Shown in pieces: positions 6,203-13,292 of a DNA stretch of 13,907 nt. Position numbers and translations under genes: made by a program. A model generated the notes under the pieces. That model saw nothing but the letters and a program-made list of their open reading frames with translations, ran no database searches and was not told the origin of the DNA. The stretch lies in contig CAJUNG010000044.1 in the NCBI GenBank assembly GCA_910587725.1, positions 1-13,907 of the forward strand, in the 5' to 3' direction. The stretch is from an uncultured Bacilli bacterium. Its GTDB lineage: Bacteria; Bacillota_I; Bacilli_A; RF39; UBA660. Positions within the stretch are counted from its first letter, which is position 1. Every line of letters starts with the position of its first letter.

Positions 6203-7550
6203 CTTCTATCTCCTTTACTAGATTTTTAAACTCTGCTCCACGAATTTCACATTCTTTGTATTGGTCCCATGATGCACTCGCAGGGCTCAATAATATAATA
6301 TCACCTTTTTCGCTCATCTCATAACCTTTTTGAAATCCATCTTTTAAAAATTCATTATCGAACGTTGGAATATTTAATGTTTCTCCGAATTCTTTTACTC
6401 TTTGTCTACAACTTCCAATGGCAATAATTGTTTTGACCTTTTGTACATAATCTTTTAACTCATAAAAATCTTGTCCGCGTTCGTATCCTCCTAGAATAAG
6501 GATAATTGGTTCTTGAAAGGCAGAAAGAGCAATCTGGGTACATTTTATATTGGTGGCCTCAGTATCGTTATAAAATTTTCTTCCATTTTTTGATGCAACA
6601 AACTCTAATCTGTGTTCTACGCCTTGAAATCGTTTTAATACATTTTGAATGCTTTCCGTCTTTACCTCTAATTCTTTTACGGCAAGAATTGCGGCCATAA
6701 TATTTTCGTTATTATGCATTCCTCTTAAAAGAACATCTTTTGTCTCAATTATTCTTTCTTCATAATAGTAAATCGCTTGGTCTTTTAGATAGCACCCATT
6801 GATTTCATTTTTCGATGAAAAGTATTTTACTTCTGCGGATACTTTTTTTCCCATGTCCATAACAATGTCATTTTCCATATTTAATATTGCTACATCATGT
6901 TCTTCTAAGTTCTTTAAGAGACGAGATTTCACTTCTTTATAATGTTCATAGGTTTTCATAAATTCGATATGGGCTTCACTAATATTTGTGATTACGGCAA
7001 TATTTGGTTTAAATTTATCTAAGTTTTCCAATTGTTGACAAGAGATTTCTGTTACTAAAATATCATTTTCTTCTAATTGGTCAATAAAACTACAGAGAGG
7101 ATACCCAATATTTCCCGCAAGATGAACCTTTTTTCCTTCTTCTTTTAAGAATTCATAAATTAATGTCGTCGTCGTCGTTTTTCCATTCGTTCCTGTAATC
7201 GCAATGATTTTGATGTTTTTCTCTTTAGGAATAGAAAGATAAGCCATTTCTACTTCATTGATTACAGGAATATTGAATTCGTTTGCTTTTTGGATATATT
7301 TATGGTCAATCGCAATTCCTGGATTTTTAATGATATAATCAAATCCTTGGTCTAATAAGTCATCTGGATGACTACCAAATAGGAATTCTACCCCTAATTG
7401 TTCAAGTTCTTCTTTTTTTTGGATATCTTCTTCTTTTAATTCTTTTCCATCATTTAATAAAATTTTGTTATTTCTTTTACTTAAAAACTTAGCTGCTTCA
7501 TAGCCGCTTCTAGCAAATCCTAAAATTAATATTTTTTTATTTTCAAACAT
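6192..7550 (-). CDS. murD: UDP-N-acetylmuramoyl-L-alanine--D-glutamate ligase MurD
   Basis: MurD adds D-glutamate to UDP-MurNAc-L-Ala with ATP in the cytoplasmic phase of peptidoglycan synthesis. Its 452 residues match the family. An N-terminal Rossmann-type domain opens with ILILGFARSGYEAAKFL (7-23), and IIKNPGIA sits at 73-80. The central ATPase domain has the P-loop ITGTNGKTTTT (118-128), TEISCQQLE (167-175), SEAHIEF (191-197) and a Tyr/Lys pair at Y204/K208, the region of the usually carbamylated lysine. The C-terminal domain has HNNENIMAA (279-287), VEHRLEF (311-317), NDTEATN (328-334), GGYERGQDF (354-362) and LSPASASWDQY (421-431). The family motif is DSKATN; here the Lys is Glu, a point worth checking. 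The ATG at 7548-7550 follows a GGAGGA site. No other division or cell-wall cluster gene is adjacent, so the gene is detached from the usual dcw cluster and paired with eno. Confidence 0.93.
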   Translation of the reverse strand: MFENKKILILGFARSGYEAAKFLSKRNNKILLNDGKELKEEDIQKKEELEQLGVEFLFGSHPDDLLDQGFDYIIKNPGIAIDHKYIQKANEFNIPVINEVEMAYLSIPKEKNIKIIAITGTNGKTTTTTLIYEFLKEEGKKVHLAGNIGYPLCSFIDQLEENDILVTEISCQQLENLDKFKPNIAVITNISEAHIEFMKTYEHYKEVKSRLLKNLEEHDVAILNMENDIVMDMGKKVSAEVKYFSSKNEINGCYLKDQAIYYYEERIIETKDVLLRGMHNNENIMAAILAVKELEVKTESIQNVLKRFQGVEHRLEFVASKNGRKFYNDTEATNIKCTQIALSAFQEPIILILGGYERGQDFYELKDYVQKVKTIIAIGSCRQRVKEFGETLNIPTFDNEFLKDGFQKGYEMSEKGDIILLSPASASWDQYKECEIRGAEFKNLVKEIEDED

Positions 7551-7576
7551 TTCATTTTCCTCCTACTCTATTATAT

Positions 7577-7804
7577 CTATTGTTCTAGCTCTTCATTCTT
7601 TTGAGTTTCAATACTGTTTACTATTTTCTCCATCTTACCTTTTCGCTTGAGTTTAATCAAACAACAAAGATTACGGTAAATATCATGAATTTGGTATCTA
7701 TAATTGGTGTTCGTCATATGATTTCTATCATATCGTAGGAAGGATATTTTATTTTTTCTTATTTTCTCTAATAAAAATGGAAAGAATAATCTATAAGAAT
7801 ACAA
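7577..7804 (-). CDS. Small open frame upstream of murD, function unknown
   Basis: This frame encodes 75 residues from a TTG, or 46 residues from an internal ATG at 7715-7717. Neither start has a convincing ribosome binding site. The predicted product starts hydrophobic and aromatic (YRLFFPFLL), then becomes basic, ending in an acidic NEELEQ. It ends 26 bp before murD on the same strand. I do not recognise it. It could be a real small gene, the 3' part of a frameshifted gene continuing the open frame at 7791-7916, or chance in AT-rich DNA. Its third codon positions look less A/T-biased than those of the neighbouring genes, a judgement by eye. Confidence 0.28.
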   Translation of the reverse strand: MYSYRLFFPFLLEKIRKNKISFLRYDRNHMTNTNYRYQIHDIYRNLCCLIKLKRKGKMEKIVNSIETQKNEELEQ

Positions 7805-7916
7805 GAAGATTAAGGATTAATTTGGTTTTTATATGGGTTAGATTTTTTTTCATAGGTTTATTGAAAGTCATAAATATCCCCATAGCAAGAAAATAATTCA
7901 CTATTCTTTTTTCCAA
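7791..7916 (-). CDS. Possible 41-codon small ORF in the murD leader (TTG start)
   Basis: On the minus strand a TTG at 7914-7916 has a good ribosome-binding-like AAGGAT (plus 7922-7927) 6 nt upstream and lies just after a predicted promoter. The frame runs to a TAG at 7791-7793 and encodes a peptide with two hydrophobic patches (NYFLAMGIFM and LILNLLVFL) separated by a basic stretch. An internal ATG at 7869-7871 with GGGGA upstream is an alternative start. It overlaps the next small frame (7577-7804) by 14 bp in another reading frame. A membrane micro-protein, a leader peptide or the 5' part of a broken gene are all possible; I recognise no family. Confidence 0.25.
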   Translation of the reverse strand: MEKRIVNYFLAMGIFMTFNKPMKKNLTHIKTKLILNLLVFL

Positions 7917-7954
7917 TTTCTATCCTTTCATATCATCAATTCCTACTTACTTTC

Positions 7955-7983
7955 ATTATATAATGACTTGCTCTTTTCTGCAA
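7955..7983 (-). promoter_or_regulatory. Predicted promoter of the murD-eno unit
   Basis: On the minus strand TTGCAG (plus 7978-7983), a 17-bp spacer and a perfect TATAAT (plus 7955-7960) are seen. The -10 lies in a 12-bp palindrome CATTATATAATG (7954-7965). Transcription would start near 7948, leaving about 400 nt before murD. A TATAAT-like sequence close to murD lacks a -35 and sits too near the ribosome binding site. Confidence 0.5.
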
Positions 7984-7989
7984 TTAGAT

Positions 7990-8018
7990 TTGCATATTTT
8001 ATCTATTTATGATATAGT
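7990..8018 (+). promoter_or_regulatory. Promoter of the FemAB-family gene
   Basis: A -35 TTGCAT (7990-7995), a 17-bp spacer ending in the extended TGA, and a -10 TATAGT (8013-8018) give a start near 8025. This is downstream of the in-frame ATG at 7963 and so supports translation from 8050. It is back-to-back with the murD-side promoter; the two -35 boxes are 6 bp apart. Confidence 0.7.
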
Positions 8019-8037
8019 AAACTCTTCTTATTTCGAT

Positions 8038-8046
8038 GGAGGTGAT
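8038..8046 (+). promoter_or_regulatory. Strong ribosome binding site that fixes the FemAB gene start
   Basis: GGAGGTGAT is nearly a full complement of the 16S rRNA 3' end and sits directly before the ATG at 8050. The upstream in-frame ATG at 7963 has no comparable site. Confidence 0.85.
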
Positions 8047-8049
8047 GTT

Positions 8050-9309
8050 ATGAAATTAATGCGTTTAACTGAAGAAGAATTTGATTCTTTTAGTAAAAAT
8101 CATACTGGTCATAGTATTTATCAAACTTCTCACTATGGTGAGTTAATGAAAAAGCAAGGGTTCGATGTTTTTTATGTCGGATTTTTAAATCATCAGGAAA
8201 CATTAGTAGGCGCATCTCTTATTCTTTCTTCCCCTGCGTTTTTTTCTTATCAAAAAGCTTATATTCCTCTTGGTGTTTTGACGGATTATACCAATCAAGA
8301 CTTAGTCCATGATATTACTATGGAGTTGCGGAAATTTATGATTCATCACCATATTATTTTCTTTAAGATGAACCCGCCAATTATTTGTTCTAAAAGAGAT
8401 AAAGAAGGGAAAATCCTGTCTTATCACCCAGAGATTAACCATATTTTAAATATTTTGGAGGATGCTTCTTTTCAACATCTAGGATTTTCTAACTTTTTTG
8501 AAAATGAAATTGCTCGATGGCACGGATTATTGAATCTTCATACAAGCAATGAACGTCTTTTTTCCCAATTTTCTAAACCCGTTCGTAATAAGATAAGAAA
8601 GGCGGATAAATTAGGAATTGTTGTGGAAAAAGTTGAACAAGAGCAATTGAAAGTTTTTTATGAGTTTATCAAAAGAAAAAGTCCACATTCCTTTTCCTAT
8701 TATCAGCATTTATTTACGTCTTTTGGAAGTAAAGCAGAACTTTATTTAGCAAAAATCGATGCGTTCAAGTATGTACAAAAATCAAAGGAAGCTTATGAAC
8801 AGGTCAATGAAGAAAATGAAAAATTACAAATGAAAATGCAGTCGGCAACAACGCGCGGTAAAGATATGCATAGGATTATTAAAAGAAAAATGGAATCAGA
8901 TAAGATTTTAGGCATGGAACAAGCCAGTTTAAATCGTTCTACAAGAATGTTTCAGACAAATCCAGAAGGAATTATTATTGGCGGTGCCATCGTAATTAAG
9001 GAAGGAAATACAGTACATCTAATTATTGATGGTTACAATAAAAAATATGCAAAGTTTAACTCTAATTATTTCTTACGTTGGGAGATGATTCAACGATTTA
9101 ACCGAGAAGGTTTTACTTATTTTGATTTTGGAGACATGGTGGGAGAATTAAAAGAGAAAAATAAGTATTCTGGATTGAATGATGCGAAGTTTGGCTTTGG
9201 TGCTATTTTACAAGAGTATTTAGGAGAATTTCTCTACGTTGTAAATCCAGCTATGTTTCAAGTATATTCAAAGAAAAAGCGAAAAAAGAAGGATTACTTT
9301 AATTTATAG
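8050..9309 (+). CDS. FemAB/FemX-family peptidoglycan bridge aminoacyltransferase
   Basis: FemAB-family enzymes transfer amino acids from aminoacyl-tRNA to the stem-peptide lysine of lipid II, building the peptidoglycan cross-bridge on the cytoplasmic face of the membrane. The 419-residue protein has the family's two GNAT-like halves. The first carries SIYQTSHYGELMKKQGF (22-38) and AYIPLGVLTDY (70-80). The second carries KPVRNKIRKADKLGI (176-190), IDGYNKKY (326-333), YFDFGD (357-362) and FGFGAILQEYLGEF (381-394). Residues about 237-303 are rich in Lys/Glu/Gln and look like the antiparallel coiled-coil arm seen in FemA/FemX. The C-terminus is strongly basic. The start at 8050 is set by the promoter and the GGAGGTGAT site. 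It is monocistronic, convergent with tuf and divergent from murD. The amino acid added and the step (first or later residue) cannot be told from sequence. Confidence 0.9.
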   Translation: MKLMRLTEEEFDSFSKNHTGHSIYQTSHYGELMKKQGFDVFYVGFLNHQETLVGASLILSSPAFFSYQKAYIPLGVLTDYTNQDLVHDITMELRKFMIHHHIIFFKMNPPIICSKRDKEGKILSYHPEINHILNILEDASFQHLGFSNFFENEIARWHGLLNLHTSNERLFSQFSKPVRNKIRKADKLGIVVEKVEQEQLKVFYEFIKRKSPHSFSYYQHLFTSFGSKAELYLAKIDAFKYVQKSKEAYEQVNEENEKLQMKMQSATTRGKDMHRIIKRKMESDKILGMEQASLNRSTRMFQTNPEGIIIGGAIVIKEGNTVHLIIDGYNKKYAKFNSNYFLRWEMIQRFNREGFTYFDFGDMVGELKEKNKYSGLNDAKFGFGAILQEYLGEFLYVVNPAMFQVYSKKKRKKKDYFNL

Positions 9310-9311
9310 AG

Positions 9312-9398
9312 TATTCTTTTTTATTGAATAATATTTTTTTCAAACAAAAAAGTCTAGGAAAAAATCCTAGGCTTATATTTTTATTCTTATTGAATAAT
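9312..9398 (+). repeat. Short direct repeat flanking the tuf terminator
   Basis: The 12-mer TTATTGAATAAT occurs at 9321-9332 and again at 9387-9398, each preceded by TATTCTT with slightly different spacing. The second copy encodes the tuf 3' end on the minus strand (Ile-Ile-Gln-stop). The terminator hairpin lies between them. A small duplication is one explanation; chance in AT-rich DNA is another. Confidence 0.5.
9345..9385. terminator. Bidirectional terminator between the FemAB gene and tuf
   Basis: A 10-bp stem (9350-9359 with 9365-9374) has a 5-nt loop. It contains one T-G mispair that reads as a G-U wobble on the plus strand. On the minus strand it is followed at once by a run of six T, the classical form, and terminates tuf. 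On the plus strand it is followed by ATATTTTTATT and can end the convergent FemAB transcript. Confidence 0.85.
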
Positions 9399-10577
9399 TT
9401 CGCTAACTGAACCAGCTCCAACTGTACGTCCACCCTCACGAATTGAGAATTTAGTACCTTTTTCAAGTGCAATTGGGTGAATTAACTCAACTGTAATTGA
9501 AACGTTATCTCCTGGCATAACCATTTCAGTTCCTTCTGGTAACTCGATAACTCCAGTTACATCAGTTGTTCTGAAATAGAATTGTGGACGATAGTTTGCG
9601 AAGAATGGAGTATGACGTCCACCTTCTTCTTTGCTAAGTACATAAACTTCTGCTTTGAATTTTGTATGAGGTGTAACGCTTCCTGGTTTCGCTAATACTT
9701 GACCACGTTCTACTTCTTCACGAGAAATACCACGTAATAATACTCCGGCATTGTCTCCTGCTTCTGCATAATCTAATTGTTTACGGAACATTTCAATTCC
9801 TGTAACAACTGTTTTTCTTGTATCTTTAATACCAACGATTTCAACTTCATCATTAAGTTTTAATTGTCCACGTTCTACACGTCCTGTAACAACTGTTCCA
9901 CGTCCTGTGATTGTGAACACGTCTTCGATACTCATTAAGAATGGTTTATCTGTATCTCTTTCAGGTGTTGGAATCCATTCATCAACTTTGTCCATAAGCT
10001 CGTAAATTGCTTGAACGTATTTCTCTTCACCTTCAAGTGCTTTTAATGCAGAACCACGTACAACTGGAGTGTTATCTCCGTCAAATCCGTATTCTGTTAA
10101 TAAGTCACGAATTTCCATCTCAACTAGTTCTAATAATTCTTCATCATCAACCATATCGCATTTGTTCATGAATACTACCATTTTAGGTACTCCAACTTGG
10201 CGAGCAAGTAAGATATGTTCACGAGTTTGTGCCATAGGTCCATCAGTTGCAGCAATTACAAGAATTGCTCCATCCATTTGTGCTGCACCAGTAATCATGT
10301 TTTTTACGTAGTCAGCATGCCCTGGACAGTCTACGTGTGCATAGTGACGAGTCTCTGTTTGATATTCAACGTGTGAAGTATTAATAGTAATACCACGTTC
10401 TCTTTCTTCTGGAGCTTTGTCAATATTTCCATATTCTGTAAATTCTGCCCATTCTGGGTTCTTATCATGTAGACATTTTGTAATTGCTGCTGTTAAAGTA
10501 GTTTTACCATGGTCTACGTGTCCAACTGTACCAACGTTAACATGTGGTTTTGAACGATTAAATTTTCCTTTTGCCAT
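9387..10577 (-). CDS. tuf: Elongation factor Tu
   Basis: EF-Tu is the GTPase that delivers aminoacyl-tRNA to the ribosomal A site. The 396 residues match the family. Visible are GHVDHGKT (G1, 19-26), RGITI (switch I, 61-65), DCPGHADY (G3, 83-90, with the catalytic-region His), NKCD (G4, 138-141) and SAL (G5, 176-178), followed by domains 2 (from about 205) and 3 (from about 300). RGGRxxG-like residues near the end (EGGRTVGAG) are typical. The ATG at 10575-10577 follows GGAGG. It lies downstream of fusA as in the classical str operon, but has its own TTGCAA/TAAAAT promoter after a terminator-like hairpin. It can therefore be expressed independently, which suits its much higher demand. Confidence 0.99.
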   Translation of the reverse strand: MAKGKFNRSKPHVNVGTVGHVDHGKTTLTAAITKCLHDKNPEWAEFTEYGNIDKAPEERERGITINTSHVEYQTETRHYAHVDCPGHADYVKNMITGAAQMDGAILVIAATDGPMAQTREHILLARQVGVPKMVVFMNKCDMVDDEELLELVEMEIRDLLTEYGFDGDNTPVVRGSALKALEGEEKYVQAIYELMDKVDEWIPTPERDTDKPFLMSIEDVFTITGRGTVVTGRVERGQLKLNDEVEIVGIKDTRKTVVTGIEMFRKQLDYAEAGDNAGVLLRGISREEVERGQVLAKPGSVTPHTKFKAEVYVLSKEEGGRHTPFFANYRPQFYFRTTDVTGVIELPEGTEMVMPGDNVSITVELIHPIALEKGTKFSIREGGRTVGAGSVSEIIQ

Positions 10578-10608
10578 TTTATTTCCTCCTTTTTTTACTT
10601 ACTATTTT

Positions 10609-10637
10609 ATTTTATCTAAAACGTGCAAATATTGCAA
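10609..10637 (-). promoter_or_regulatory. Promoter of tuf
   Basis: On the minus strand TTGCAA (plus 10632-10637), a 17-bp spacer and TAAAAT (plus 10609-10614, 5 of 6 matches) lie upstream of tuf. Predicted transcription starts near 10602, giving a leader of about 24 nt with GGAGG. Confidence 0.7.
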
Positions 10638-10658
10638 CTGTTTTGATAACTTTTTAGC

Positions 10659-10699
10659 AAAAATTTATATCATAACAGGGAAAAGATATCCCCGTTATG
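10659..10699 (-). terminator. Terminator or attenuator after fusA
   Basis: An 11-bp stem (10671-10681 with 10689-10699), with one G-U pair and a 7-nt loop, begins 7 nt after the fusA stop. On the minus strand it is followed by ATATAAATTTTTGC, an interrupted T-run. Termination may be partial, letting some str-operon transcripts reach tuf. Confidence 0.65.
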
Positions 10700-10706
10700 G
10701 CGTATT

Positions 10707-12776
10707 TTAGTTACCGCTTTTTTTGATAATTTCTTCAGCGATATTTTTTGGTACTTCTTCATAATGGTCAAATTGCATAATGAAGTTTCCTCTTCCTTGT
10801 GTATTAGAACGTAAGCTTGTTGCGTATCCAAACATTTCAGAAAGTGGTACCATTGCACTAAGTTTAATTGCATTTCCTTGAGTTTCTTGACCAAGTGGAC
10901 GTCCACGACGAGAAGTTAAATCTCCCATAACATTACCAAAATATTCATCTGGTACAGTTACATCGACTTTCATAATTGGTTCAAGAAGGACTGGTTTACA
11001 TTTATTCTTAGCTTCTTTTAAGGCAAAGCTTGCTGCAATCTTGAATGCCATTTCGTTAGAGTCGACATCATGATAGCTTCCATCGAATAATGTTGCTTTA
11101 ACATCAATCATAGGATATCCAGCAAGTACTCCGGTTTGTAATGCCTCTTGTAAACCTTTGTCTACAACAGGAATATATTCACGAGGAACAACTCCTCCAA
11201 CGATAGCATCAACGAATTCATATCCCTTATCTGGATTTGGTTCAAATTTAACCCAAACGTGTCCATATTGTCCACGACCACCAGATTGTTTGATATACTT
11301 ACCTTCACAATCAGCAACTTGGCGAATTGTTTCACGATAAGCAACTTGTGGTTTACCGATATTTGCTTCTACTGAGAATTCACGTTTCATTCTGTCTACT
11401 AAGACATCTAAATGTAATTCTCCCATACCGGCGATAACGGTTTGCCCGGTTTCTTGGTCTGTATGAACTCTAAATGTTGGGTCTTCTTCAGCAAGTTTTT
11501 GAAGAGCAATTCCCATTTTTTCTTGGTCTGCTTTTGTTTTAGGTTCAACAGCAACTTCGATAACTGGTTCAGGAAATTCCATAGATTCCAAAATAATTGG
11601 TTTCTTCTCATCACATAATGAGTCTCCTGTTGTCGTATTTTTAAGTCCTACAGCAGCAGCGATATCTCCTGTATATACATCGGAAATCTCTGTTCTGTTA
11701 TTTGCATGCATCTGTAAAATACGTCCAATTCTTTCTTTTGCGTCTTTTGTAGAGTTTAAGATATAAGAACCACTAGAAAGGTGCCCTGAATAAACTCTGA
11801 AGAATGTTAAACGTCCAACAAATGGGTCTGTCATTACTTTAAAAGCAAGGGCTGCAAATGGTTCGTCATCAGATGGATGTCTTTCGATTTCTACTCCATT
11901 TAAGTCTGTTCCTTTAATTGCAGGAATATCTAATGGACTTGGTAAATAATCAACAACTGCATCTAACAATAATTTAATTCCCTTGTTTCCAAGAGCAGTA
12001 CCACACATTACTGGGAAGAATTTAACTTCCAAAGTACCTTTACGGATTGCACGTTTAATCATTTCTATAGTAATTTCTCCACCTTCAAGGTAAGTTTCCA
12101 TTAATTCATCATCAAATTCCGCGATTGCTTCAATCAAATCATTACGTTTTTCCTCAGCGATTGCTTTCAAGTCTGCTGGAATTTCGATTTCTTCTGGTTC
12201 CTCTTCTGGTTTTCCATCATATTGGTAAGCTTTCATTGAAACAAGGTCGATAATTCCCTTAAATTCACTTTCTGCCCCAATTGGCCATTCAATAGGTTTC
12301 GCATTAACTCCAAGTCTTGCAGCAATGGTTGATAAAGTATACTCAAAGTTTGCCCCCATCTTATCCATTTTATTGGCAAAAATAAGTCTTGGTACAGAAA
12401 ACTCTGTTGCTTGACGCCATACGGTTTCTGTTTGTGGTTCAACACCTGCTTGTGCATCAAGTAAAGCAACGGCACCATCAAGTACTCTTAATGAACGGCT
12501 AACTTCTACTGTAAAGTCTACGTGCCCTGGCGTATCGATAATATTAAAGCGATACCCTTTCCAGTAAGCTGTCGTTGCTGCAGATGTGATGGTAATCCCA
12601 CGTTCTTGTTCTTGTGCCATCCAGTCCATTTGGCTTGCACCATCGTGGGTTTCCCCAATTTTATGGATTTTTTTTGTATGGAATAGGACACGTTCTGTAC
12701 AAGTTGTTTTTCCTGCATCGATATGTGCCATGATTCCAAAGTTTCTTGTATTTAATAATGATGTATCACGAGCCAT
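10707..12776 (-). CDS. fusA: Elongation factor G
   Basis: EF-G is the GTPase that drives translocation and, with RRF, ribosome recycling. The 689-residue length is normal. Visible are AHIDAGKT (G1, 17-24), ERGITITSAATTA (58-70), DTPGHVDF (81-88), NKMD (135-138) and the domain IV region with GGVVPREYIPVV and GYPMIDV, ending in the typical SLRSNTQGRG and FDHYEEVP segments. The ATG at 12774-12776 follows an AGGAAAGGA site that begins inside the rpsG stop codon, with 15 bp between the genes, so it is co-transcribed with rpsG. A terminator-like hairpin follows it. No frameshift or missing motif was seen. Confidence 0.99.
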   Translation of the reverse strand: MARDTSLLNTRNFGIMAHIDAGKTTCTERVLFHTKKIHKIGETHDGASQMDWMAQEQERGITITSAATTAYWKGYRFNIIDTPGHVDFTVEVSRSLRVLDGAVALLDAQAGVEPQTETVWRQATEFSVPRLIFANKMDKMGANFEYTLSTIAARLGVNAKPIEWPIGAESEFKGIIDLVSMKAYQYDGKPEEEPEEIEIPADLKAIAEEKRNDLIEAIAEFDDELMETYLEGGEITIEMIKRAIRKGTLEVKFFPVMCGTALGNKGIKLLLDAVVDYLPSPLDIPAIKGTDLNGVEIERHPSDDEPFAALAFKVMTDPFVGRLTFFRVYSGHLSSGSYILNSTKDAKERIGRILQMHANNRTEISDVYTGDIAAAVGLKNTTTGDSLCDEKKPIILESMEFPEPVIEVAVEPKTKADQEKMGIALQKLAEEDPTFRVHTDQETGQTVIAGMGELHLDVLVDRMKREFSVEANIGKPQVAYRETIRQVADCEGKYIKQSGGRGQYGHVWVKFEPNPDKGYEFVDAIVGGVVPREYIPVVDKGLQEALQTGVLAGYPMIDVKATLFDGSYHDVDSNEMAFKIAASFALKEAKNKCKPVLLEPIMKVDVTVPDEYFGNVMGDLTSRRGRPLGQETQGNAIKLSAMVPLSEMFGYATSLRSNTQGRGNFIMQFDHYEEVPKNIAEEIIKKSGN

Positions 12777-12791
12777 GATTTTTTTCCTTTC

Positions 12792-13259
12792 CTACCAACG
12801 ATAATGGGCAAATGCTTTGTTTGCTTCTGCCATTCTATGGGTATCTTCACGTTTTTTTACTGCTGCTCCAGTTCCATTAGATGCATCAATAATTTCATTT
12901 GCAAGATTTTCAGCCATTCCTTTTCCACCTCTAAGTCTTGCATAATTTACTAACCAACGAAGTCCTAAAGCTTGACTTCTATCTTTACTAACTTCTTGTG
13001 GTACTTGGTAGTTAGACCCACCTACACGACGAGATTTTACTTCTAGTAAAGGTTTGATGTTTTCTAGTGCTTTATTAAATACTTCAAGAGGTTCTTCTCC
13101 TGTCTTTTCTTTTACGATATCAAATGCTTCATAAAGAATTTTTTGTGCTTTTCCTCTTTTTCCATCAAGCATCATGCGATTAATTAATTTTGTAACTACT
13201 TTAGAGTTATATATAGGATCTACTAGAACATCTCTTTTTTCTGCACGTCTCTTACGCAT
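12792..13259 (-). CDS. rpsG: 30S ribosomal protein S7 (uS7)
   Basis: uS7 nucleates assembly of the 30S head by binding the 3' domain of 16S rRNA and lies near the mRNA exit. The 155-residue length is typical. The sequence shows MRKRRAEKRDVLVDPIYNS at the N-terminus, LINRMMLDGKRGKAQ (26-40), the SRRVGGSNYQVP motif (76-87), RWLVNYAR (101-108) and the C-terminal KREDTHRMAEANKAFAHYRW. The ATG at 13257-13259 follows GGAGG. It sits 33 bp after rpsL and 15 bp before fusA. In E. coli S7 represses the str operon by binding the rpsL-rpsG intergenic RNA; here that gap is too short to show a comparable structure. Confidence 0.99.
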   Translation of the reverse strand: MRKRRAEKRDVLVDPIYNSKVVTKLINRMMLDGKRGKAQKILYEAFDIVKEKTGEEPLEVFNKALENIKPLLEVKSRRVGGSNYQVPQEVSKDRSQALGLRWLVNYARLRGGKGMAENLANEIIDASNGTGAAVKKREDTHRMAEANKAFAHYRW

Positions 13260-13292
13260 TTTGTCTTCCTCCTTTCAACTAAATTGATGATT

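Noticed and set aside
7570..7575. TATAAT on the minus strand just upstream of murD
   Set aside because: No acceptable -35 at 16-18 bp and transcription would start almost inside the ribosome binding site.
7963..8049. Longer in-frame start for the FemAB gene (29 extra residues)
   Set aside because: It lies upstream of the predicted promoter and lacks a ribosome binding site, whereas GGAGGTGAT directly precedes the ATG at 8050.
10069..10311. Plus-strand open frame antisense to tuf
   Set aside because: It is a shadow of the conserved EF-Tu coding frame, with no ribosome binding site and a low-complexity Ser/Thr product.
12233..12739. Minus-strand open frames in an alternative frame of fusA
   Set aside because: They lie fully inside a well-conserved EF-G gene and their products have no recognisable features.
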